Below are positions 54,905 to 64,000 of a stretch of DNA of 64,000 nt, one piece after another. The notes beneath the pieces are model-generated. The model did not search any database. It saw nothing but the letters and a program-made list of their open reading frames with translations, and was not told the DNA's origin. The stretch is from Eledone cirrhosa. Its lineage: Eukaryota > Mollusca > Cephalopoda > Octopoda > Eledonidae. Where the stretch lies: the NCBI GenBank assembly GCA_964016885.1, contig OZ024747.1:856251-920250 (forward strand), in the 5' to 3' direction. The translations under genes were made by a program, and so were the position numbers. Each line of letters opens with the position of its first letter. The first letter of the stretch is position 1.

Positions 54905-55335
54905 ATAGATAGAGAGAGAGGGGGAGAGTGAGAGGGCGATAGATATAAGTAGATAGATAGATTGAGTGAAAAAGAGAAAGGAAAGGAAGGAACTTACTTT
55001 AAGGCAACAACTGCTGCTATGGGATTAGACCCACCACACTATGTGTGGTGGGAAGAGACAGTATGGGAGGGGGGACTAACCTTCACGTGTGGACCACTAA
55101 TCTTACAGACCACAGATTTCCTATCAAAATCAAGAGTGACGGAGAAAAGGATGAATATCACACATTCCACATCCCTGCTTTATTCCTGACAACACCACAC
55201 AACTGACATCTTCCTTCCACAAACCTTATCCCTTCCCCTTAAGAATCCAATATAGATTTATGAGATGAGATAGATAGACAGATAGGGACAGACAGACAGA
55301 CAGATAGATAGATAGACAGACAGACAGATAAACCA
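54905..55335. repeat. GATA/GACA tetranucleotide patches
   Basis: GATAGATAGAGAGAGAG at 54903-54960 and GACAGACAGACAGATAGATAG at 55290-55330, separated by unique-looking sequence without a gene. TAGTAGTAG trinucleotides lie at 55500-55550. Confidence 0.8.
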
Positions 55336-55744
55336 AAAGAAAAAAGATATATATATACAAAAGCAGCAACCAACAACAGAAGTGGCAGTCTCCCTCAAAA
55401 TCTTCTTGCAGACCCAATATTTTTATTTTCTATTTCTTTAGTAACCTCCAACAACTAGTGCTTGCTACTGCCACTATCACTAATAGCAGTATTAGTTATT
55501 AGTAGTGATAGCAGTAGTAGTGGTGGTAGTAGTAGTAGTGCTGTTGGTAGTTACTACTCAATAATTATTGATTTCTAACCATTACAAATCTAGCCCAAAC
55601 TAGTGGGTACCTACACATCCTGCTTCCTACATAACTTCACCCCCTCCTCCCTTTTTATCGCCTGCGAGCCCTCACACCACTACCAGCATATCTGCTGTGG
55701 TTGTTGCAGTTCTTCACTATTACTGACTTGTCTTACAACACAGA

Positions 55745-57390
55745 GGAGTGGATAGATAGATAGATGGGTGGGTATCTGGGTTGGTGGATAGATAGAAAGG
55801 TGGGTATCTGGGTTGGTGGATAGATAGATGGGTGGGTATCTGGGTTGGTGGATAGATAGATGGGTGGGTAGCTGGGTTGGTGGATAGATAGATGGGTGGG
55901 TATCTGGGTTGGTGGATAGATAGATGGGTGGGTATCTGGGTTGGTGGATAGATAGATGGGTGGGTATCTGGGTTAGTGGATACATAGATGGGTGGGTATC
56001 TGGGTTGGTGGATAGATAGATGGGTGGGTAGCTGGGTTGGTGGATAGATAGATGGGTGGGTATCTGGGTTGGTGGATAGATAGATGGGTGGGTATCTGGG
56101 TTGGTGGATAGATAGATGGGTGGGTAGCTGGGTTGGTGGATAGATAGATGGGTGGGTAGCTGGGTTGGTGGATAGATAGATGGGTGGGTATCTGGGTTGG
56201 TGGATAGATAGATGGGTGGGTAGCTGGGTTGTGGATAGATAGATGGATGGGTATCTGGGTTGGTGGATAGCTGGGTTGGTGGATAGATAGATGGGTGGGT
56301 AGCTGGGTTGGTGGATAGATAGATGGGTGGGTAGCTGGGTTGGTGGATAGATAGATGGGTGGGTATCTGGGTTGTGGATAGAAAGATGGGTGGGTAGCTG
56401 GGTTGGTGGATAGATAGATGGGTGGGTAGCTGGGTTGTGGATAGATAGATGGGTGGGTAGCTGGGTTGGTGGATAGATAGATGGGTGGGTATCTGGGTTG
56501 GTGGATAGATAGATGGGTGGGTATCTGGGTTGGTGGATAGCTGGGTTGGTGGATAGATAGATGGGTGGGTAGCTGGGTTGGTGGATAGATAGATGGGTGG
56601 GTAGCTGGGTTGGTGGATAGATAGATGGGTGGGTATCTGGGTTGTGGATAGAAAGATGGGTGGGTAGCTGGGTTGGTGGATAGATAGATGGGTGGGTAGC
56701 TGGGTTGTGGATAGATAGATGGGTGGGTAGCTGGGTTGGTGGATAGATAGATGGGTGGGTATCTGGGTTGGTGGATAGATAGATGGGTGGGTATCTGGGT
56801 TGGTGGATAGCTGGGTTGGTGGATAGATAGATGGGTGGGTAGCTGGGTTGGTGGATAGATAGATGGGTGGGTATCTGGGTTGGTGGATAGATAGATGGGT
56901 GGGTAGCTGGGTTGGTGGATAGATAGATGGGTGGGTAGCTGGGTAGATAGATGGGTGGGTATCTGGGTTGTGGATAGATAGATGGGTGGGTAGCTGGATA
57001 GATAGATGGGTGGGTATCTGGGTTGGTGGATAGATAGATGGGTGGGTAGCTGGGTTGGTGGATAGATAGATGGGTGGGTAGCTGGGTTGGTATCTGGGTT
57101 GTGGATAGATAGATGGGTGGGTATCTGGGTTGGTGGATAGCTGGGTTGGTGGATAGATAGATGGGTGGGTAGCTGGGTTGGTGGATAGATAGATGGGTGG
57201 GTAGCTGGGTTGGTGGATAGATAGATGGGTGGGTATCTGGGTTGTGGATAGATAGATGGGTGGGTATCTGGATTGGTGGATAGATAGATGGGTGGGTATC
57301 TGGGTTGGTGGATAGATAGATGGGTGGGTATCTGGGTTGGTGGATAGATAGATGGGTGGGTATCTGGGTTGGTGGATAGCTGGGTTGATG
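55745..57390. repeat. 32-bp minisatellite, about 51 copies
   Basis: The unit is CTGGGTTGGTGGATAGATAG + ATGGGTGGGTAT (or AG). The AT/AG dimorphism alternates. A higher-order block of 270 bases is marked by GTGGATAGAAAGATGGG at 56373 and 56643. Minus frames of 570-577 codons (PTHLSIHQP-type) are repeat translations. Confidence 0.97.
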
Positions 57391-57524
57391 GGTGGAGAGG
57401 GAAAGAATGACAATAAACATGAGTATAGACACTCTATATCTCGCTACCCCTCCCTTACTTCATATCTCTGCATGTATATGTATAGAGAGAGAGAGTATGT
57501 ATCACATCATCATCATCACATATA

Positions 57525-57590
57525 TATATAATATATGTCTATCCATTCATCTATCTACCCATCAACCTACATCTGTCTATCTAATGATCC

Positions 57591-57625
<35 letters not shown>

Positions 57626-57730
57626 TTTGCCTATCTATTCAGCTATACACCCATCACCCATCTGTCTAATGATCCACATCCATCTATATATAAGTATGTG
57701 TGTGACTGCTTATCTATCAATCAATCCATT
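57525..57730. repeat. degenerate CTAT/TA low-complexity tract
   Basis: CTATCCATTCATCTATCTACC words and a 32-base TA tract at 57589-57616. Confidence 0.8.
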
Positions 57731-58084
57731 CAATAATCGATATTGTTACCTCCTCATCAATAAATCAATACGATGATACATTTGGATTCAGTGAAATACT
57801 ATCGTTGTTCAATTCTCAATCAAATTTTGCTTTTTTTTTCATAACAATAAATCTTAAAAACGGACCTCCCCTTAATCTTGTGATAATTTAAAACATAACC
57901 TTAAATCAAAATTTAACTTTAAACCTAATTTAATTTTATATCGAACCTAAATTTAACCTATTTTTACTACTACTACTGCAGCAGCAGCAGCAGTAGCAGT
58001 ACTAGTAGTAGTGGTGTTTCATCAAGTTCTTTTTCGTTTATTGCAGAATGCAAAGTCATTGCAATTAAGGTGTCATCTGTCACA
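57731..58084. other. left margin of the 17-bp satellite, no gene
   Basis: AACATAACCTTAAATC, TTTAAACCTAATTT and GAACCTAAATTTAACC words look like degenerate relatives of the array unit. A CTA/GCA trinucleotide tract is at 57965-58010. Confidence 0.55.
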
Positions 58085-61000
58085 ATCAAACCTTACCTTA
58101 AACCTAACTATACTGTAAACCTAACCACACCATAAACCTAACCATACTGTAAACCTAACCACACCATAAACCTAACCATACTGTAAACCTAACCACACCA
58201 TAAACCTAACCATACTGTAAACCTAACCACACCATAAACCTAACCACACCATAAACCTAACCACACCATAAACCTAACCATACTGTAAACCTAACCACAC
58301 CATAAACCTAACTATACTGTAAACCTAACCACACCATAAACCTAACCATACTGTAAACCTAACCACACCATAAACCTAACCACACCATAAACCTAACCAC
58401 ACCATAAACCTAACTATACTGTAAACCTAACCACACCATAAACCTAACCATACTGTAAACCTAACCACACCATAAACCTAACCATACTGTAAACCTAACC
58501 ACACCATAAACCTAACCATACTGTAAACCTAACCATACTGTAAACCTAACCATACTGTAAACCTAACCACACCATAAACCTAACCATACTGTAAACCTAA
58601 CCACACCATAAACCTAACCATACTGTAAACCTAACCACACCATAAACCTAACCACACCATAAACCTAACCATACTGTAAACCTAACCACACCATAAACCT
58701 AACCATACTGTAAACCTAACCACACCATAAACCTAACCATACTGTAAACCTAACCACACCATAAACCTAACCATACTGTAAACCTAACCACACCATAAAC
58801 CTAACCATACTGTAAACCTAACCACACCATAAACCTAACCATACTGTAAACCTAACCACACCATAAACCTAACCATACTGTAAACCTAACCACACCATAA
58901 ACCTAACCATACTGTAAACCTAACCACACCATAAACCTAACCACACCATAAACCTAACCATACTGTAAACCTAACCACACCATAAACCTAACCATACTGT
59001 AAACCTAACCACACCATAAACCTAACTATACTGTAAACCTAACCACACCATAAACCTAACCATACTGTAAACCTAACCACACCATAAACCTAACCACACC
59101 ATAAACCTAACTATACTGTAAACCTAACCACACCATAAACCTAACCATACTGTAAACCTAACCACACCATAAACCTAACCATACTGTAAACCTAACCACA
59201 CCATAAACCTAACCACACCATAAACCTAACTATACTGTAAACCTAACCACACCATAAACCTAACCATACTGTAAACCTAACCACACCATAAACCTAACCA
59301 CACCATAAACCTAACCATACTGTAAACCTAACCACACCATAAACCTAACCACACCATAAACCTAACCATACTGTAAACCTAACCACACCATAAACCTAAC
59401 CACACCATAAACCTAACCATACTGTAAACCTAACCACACCATAAACCTAACCATACTGTAAACCTAACCACACCATAAACCTAACCATACTGTAAACCTA
59501 ACCACACCATAAACCTAACCATACTGTAAACCTAACCACACCATAAACCTAACCATACTGTAAACCTAACCACACCATAAACCTAACTATACTGTAAACC
59601 TAACCACACCATAAACCTAACCATACTGTAAACCTAACCACACCATAAACCTAACCACACCATAAACCTAACTATACTGTAAACCTAACCACACCATAAA
59701 CCTAACCATACTGTAAACCTAACCACACCATAAACCTAACCACACCATAAACCTAACCATACTGTAAACCTAACCACACCATAAACCTAACCATACTGTA
59801 AACCTAACCACACCATAAACCTAACTATACTGTAAACCTAACCACACCATAAACCTAACCATACTGTAAACCTAACCACACTGTAAACCTAACCATACTG
59901 TAAACCTAACCATACTGTAAACCTAACCATACTGTAAACCTAACCATACTGTAAACCTAACCACACCATAAACCTAACTATACTGTAAACCTAACCACAC
60001 TGTAAACCTAACCATACTGTAAACCTAACCATACTGTAAACCTAACCATACTGTAAACCTAACCATACTGTAAACCTAACCACACCATAAACCTAACTAT
60101 ACTGTAAACCTAACCACACCATAAACCTAACCATACTGTAAACCTAACCACACCATAAACCTAACCATACTGTAAACCTAACCACACTGTAAACCTAACC
60201 ATACTGTAAACCTAACCATACTGTAAACCTAACCATACTGTAAACCTAACCATACTGTAAACCTAACCACACCATAAACCTAACTATACTGTAAACCTAA
60301 CCACACTGTAAACCTAACCATACTGTAAACCTAACCATACTGTAAACCTAACCATACTGTAAACCTAACCACACCATAAACCTAACCATACTGTAAACCT
60401 AACCACACTGTAAACCTAACCATACTGTAAACCTAACCATACTGTAAACCTAACCATACTGTAAACCTAACCACACCATAAACCTAACTATACTGTAAAC
60501 CTAACCACACCATAAACCTAACCATACTGTAAACCTAACCACACCATAAACCTAACCATACTGTAAACCTAACCACACTGTAAACCTAACTATACTGTAA
60601 ACCTAACCACACCATAAACCTAACTATACTGTAAACCTAACCACACCATAAACCTAACCATACTGTAAACCTAACCACACCATAAACCTAACCATACTGT
60701 AAACCTAACCACACTGTAAACCTAACCATACTGTAAACCTAACCATACTGTAAACCTAACCATACTGTAAACCTAACCACACCATAAACCTAACTATACT
60801 GTAAACCTAACCACACTGTAAACCTAACCATACTGTAAACCTAACCATACTGTAAACCTAACCATACTGTAAACCTAACCATACTGTAAACCTAACCACA
60901 CCATAAACCTAACTATACTGTAAACCTAACCACACCATAAACCTAACCATACTGTAAACCTAACCACACCATAAACCTAACCATACTGTAAACCTAACCA

Positions 61001-63292
61001 CACTGTAAACCTAACCATACTGTAAACCTAACCATACTGTAAACCTAACCATACTGTAAACCTAACCATACTGTAAACCTAACCACACCATAAACCTAAC
61101 TATACTGTAAACCTAACCACACTGTAAACCTAACCATACTGTAAACCTAACCATACTGTAAACCTAACCATACTGTAAACCTAACCACACCATAAACCTA
61201 ACCATACTGTAAACCTAACCACACTGTAAACCTAACCATACTGTAAACCTAACCATACTGTAAACCTAACCATACTGTAAACCTAACCACACCATAAACC
61301 TAACTATACTGTAAACCTAACCACACCATAAACCTAACCATACTGTAAACCTAACCACACCATAAACCTAACCATACTGTAAACCTAACCACACTGTAAA
61401 CCTAACTATACTGTAAACCTAACCACACCATAAACCTAACTATACTGTAAACCTAACCACACCATAAACCTAACCATACTGTAAACCTAACCACACCATA
61501 AACCTAACCATACTGTAAACCTAACCACACTGTAAACCTAACCATACTGTAAACCTAACCATACTGTAAACCTAACCATACTGTAAACCTAACCACACCA
61601 TAAACCTAACTATACTGTAAACCTAACCACACCATAAACCTAACCATACTGTAAACCTAACCACACCATAAACCTAACCATACTGTAAACCTAACCACAC
61701 TGTAAACCTAACCATACTGTAAACCTAACCATACTGTAAACCTAACCATACTGTAAACCTAACCATACTGTAAACCTAACCACACCATAAACCTAACTAT
61801 ACTGTAAACCTAACCACACTGTAAACCTAACCATACTGTAAACCTAACCATACTGTAAACCTAACCATACTGTAAACCTAACCACACCATAAACCTAACC
61901 ATACTGTAAACCTAACCACACTGTAAACCTAACCATACTGTAAACCTAACCATACTGTAAACCTAACCATACTGTAAACCTAACCATACTGTAAACCTAA
62001 CCACACCATAAACCTAACTATACTGTAAACCTAACCACACTGTAAACCTAACCATACTGTAAACCTAACCATACTGTAAACCTAACCATACTGTAAACCT
62101 AACCACACCATAAACCTAACCATACTGTAAACCTAACCACACTGTAAACCTAACCATACTGTAAACCTAACCATACTGTAAACCTAACCATACTGTAAAC
62201 CTAACCATACTGTAAACCTAACCACACCATAAACCTAACCATACTGTAAACCTAACCACACCATAAACCTAACCATACTGTAAACCTAACCATACTGTAA
62301 ACCTAACCACACCATAAACCTAACCATACTGTAAACCTAACCACACCATAAACCTAACCATACTGTAAACCTAACCATACTGTAAACCTAACCATACTGT
62401 AAACCTAACCATACTGTAAACCTAACCACACCATAAACCTAACTATACTGTAAACCTAACCACACTGTAAACCTAACCATACTGTAAACCTAACCATACT
62501 GTAAACCTAACCATACTGTAAACCTAACCACACCATAAACCTAACCATACTGTAAACCTAACCATACTGTAAACCTAACCACACCATAAACCTAACCATA
62601 CTGTAAACCTAACCATACTGTAAACCTAACCACACCATAAACCTAACCATACTGTAAACCTAACCACACCATAAACCTAACCATACTGTAAACCTAACCA
62701 TACTGTAAACCTAACCATACTGTAAACCTAACCATACTGTAAACCTAACCACACCATAAACCTAACTATACTGTAAACCTAACCACACTGTAAACCTAAC
62801 CATACTGTAAACCTAACCATACTGTAAACCTAACCATACTGTAAACCTAACCATACTGTAAACCTAACCATACTGTAAACCTAACCATACTGTAAACCTA
62901 ACCATACTGTAAACCTAACTATACTGTAAACCTAACCACACCATAAACCTAACTATACTGTAAACCTAACCACACTGTAAACCTAACCACACCATAAACC
63001 TAACCATACTGTAAACCTAACTATACTGTAAACCTAACCATACTGTAAACCTAACCATACTGTAAACCTAACCATACTGTAAACCTAACCACACCATAAA
63101 CCTAACCATACTGTAAACCTAACCACACCATAAACCTAACCATACTGTAAACCTAACCACACCATAAACCTAACCATACTGTAAACCTAACCACACCATA
63201 AACCTAACCATACTGTAAACCTAACCACACCATAAACCTAACCATACTGTAAACCTAACCACACCATAAACCTAACCATACTGTAAACCTAT
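58085..63292. repeat. 17-bp satellite, about 306 copies, with higher-order structure
   Basis: There are two main unit types of 17 bases: CCTAACCATACTGTAAA and CCTAACCACACCATAAA, plus hybrids (CACACTGTAAA, CTATACTGTAAA). Left of about 59.87 kb the two mostly alternate, giving a 34-base dimer. To the right the hybrid CACACTGTAAA recurs at intervals of 119, 102, 170, 136, 102 and 187 bases, and the first four intervals then repeat, giving an 816-base (48 x 17) higher-order period (60184/61000, 60302/61118, 60404/61220, 60574/61390, 60710/61526). These positions were counted by hand. No open frame runs through it. Confidence 0.97.
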
Positions 63293-63308
63293 CCAAACTT
63301 TACCTTAA

Positions 63309-63630
63309 CCCTTTAGCATTTCATTACTCTAAATTTACTAAACACTTTACCTAACATAATTATCACACAAATCTCGTTGAGGTTAACTTTGCCTTTCATC
63401 TTTATGGGGTCGATAAAATAAAGTACCAGTAATGTACTGGTTAATTGCTGGCCTTGTGCCAATAGTAGAAACAATAATTATCACACATAATATTGAATCT
63501 ATGAGATTTTGATATTATTTATTTTGAGAACAATACCTTAACATCAGTATGAGCAGCCAGTTATGGCCGGTTTGAATAGAAAGAGGTGAGAGAATTCTGG
63601 CCAGATACAGCCGGTTTAAATGCTAAAGGG
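63309..63630. mobile_element. piggyBac-like MITE, TTAA target site
   Basis: TTAA at 63305-63308, then inverted repeat CCCTTTAGCATTT (63309-63321). The other end is AAATGCTAAAGGG (63618-63630) followed by TTAA (63631-63634). A TTAA duplication with CCC-starting ends is the signature of piggyBac-superfamily transposons. At 322 bp, including a nested SINE, it carries no transposase and is non-autonomous. Confidence 0.8.
63370..63473 (+). mobile_element. 5'-truncated family 1 SINE nested in the MITE
   Basis: GAGGTTAACTTTGCCTTTCATC through GGCCTTGTGCCAATAGTAGAAACA. ATAATTATCACACA is repeated at 63356-63369 and 63474-63487, a 14-bp target duplication. Removing the SINE and one copy leaves a MITE of about 204 bp. 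Confidence 0.88.
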
Positions 63631-63634
63631 TTAA

Positions 63635-64000
63635 ACTTCACCAAACCTCATATATTTCATTAGAAATATGGTAACAATAGGATTAAACTTAACCAAATTA
63701 CTCAATCACAGGTAATATTCCCTCCTTACAACAGGTAGATAAATTGAGGCAATGTAGAATATAGTGTGTGTATGTGTGTGTGTGTGTGTGTACCCCCTTC
63801 CCTGACAATAAAAGGCCTGAAGAAGATTTTAGGGAAATTGTGACCTGTAGACCCAGCATTTTCCACATGTGAAAGAGAGGGAGTAATAAAGGCAAGTAAG
63901 AAAAGGGGAAGGTGTATACAGTGAGAGAGAGGGAGAAGAGATTGAAGAGTAGAGAGATGAAAGTGAGGAGTAAAAAGGAAAGAGAAAAGGAGGGGGAGAA
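63635..64000. other. no gene; (GT)n and purine-rich tail
   Basis: (GT)n at 63763-63792, and a GA-rich stretch from 63868 to the window end (GAGAGAGAGGGAGAAGAG). Confidence 0.6.

Noticed and set aside
55680..57432. Two overlapping minus-strand frames of 570 and 577 codons rich in PTHLSIHQP
   Set aside because: Pure translation of the 32-bp minisatellite in two phases.
58085..63292. Telomeric or interstitial telomere repeat because of CCTAAC words
   Set aside because: The unit is a 17-mer (CCTAACCATACTGTAAA type), not TTAGGG/CCCTAA hexamers, and it has higher-order structure.

Overview
The window looks like repeat-dominated nuclear DNA of a coleoid cephalopod, most likely an octopus. This is inferred from dispersed tRNA-derived SINEs whose core (GTACCAGTA-type words, a GGTCGATAAAATAAAG stretch, a GAGTTCAAATCCCGCC B-box) resembles published coleoid SINEs. 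(CA)n and (TA)n microsatellites, LINE and Penelope-like debris and a C2H2 zinc-finger gene fit that reading. I see no bacterial operon, CRISPR array, rRNA gene, or tRNA gene free of a SINE context.

Only one open reading frame looks like a functional protein-coding gene. It lies at 14315-15778 on the minus strand and encodes a 487-residue C2H2 zinc-finger protein with four N-terminal fingers, an asparagine-rich spacer, and a C-terminal finger pair resembling the Hunchback/Ikaros dimerisation fingers. Nearly all other long open frames are by-products of tandem repeats.

Layout. 1-14 kb: microsatellites, SINEs of at least three families (one copy nested in another with a clean 17-bp target duplication), foldback elements, and a 31-bp minisatellite near 13 kb. 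14.3-15.8 kb: the zinc-finger gene, with two minisatellite blocks (16.3-17.6 kb) upstream of it. 17.8-23.4 kb: LINE-tailed elements ending in (GAT)n, a SINE with a tRNA-like head, and a decayed Penelope-like element. 24.2-29.0 kb: a 23-bp satellite of roughly 210 copies. 29.7-36.0 kb: a satellite whose unit carries an internal (CA)n tract. 36-51 kb: LINE remnants, seven foldback or palindromic elements, LINE-tailed elements and old SINEs. 51.9-52.6 kb: 35-bp minisatellite. 54.0-54.6 kb: a second copy of the foldback family seen at 2.5 kb. 55.7-57.4 kb: 32-bp minisatellite. 58.1-63.3 kb: 17-bp satellite of about 306 copies. 63.3-63.6 kb: a TTAA-flanked piggyBac-like MITE with a SINE inside it. 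Tandem arrays make up roughly a third of the window.

The most unusual recurring signal is a short module, CTGA(TGA) - hairpin or spacer - (T)GAAA(C). It recurs in most of the foldback elements, usually once in each arm, and at the 3' end of the Penelope-like remnant. This suggests that many of the foldbacks are inverted Penelope-like tails, commonly lying next to (TA)n or (CA)n tracts. The module resembles a hammerhead-ribozyme core, but I could not complete a full hammerhead fold, so catalysis is only a hypothesis.
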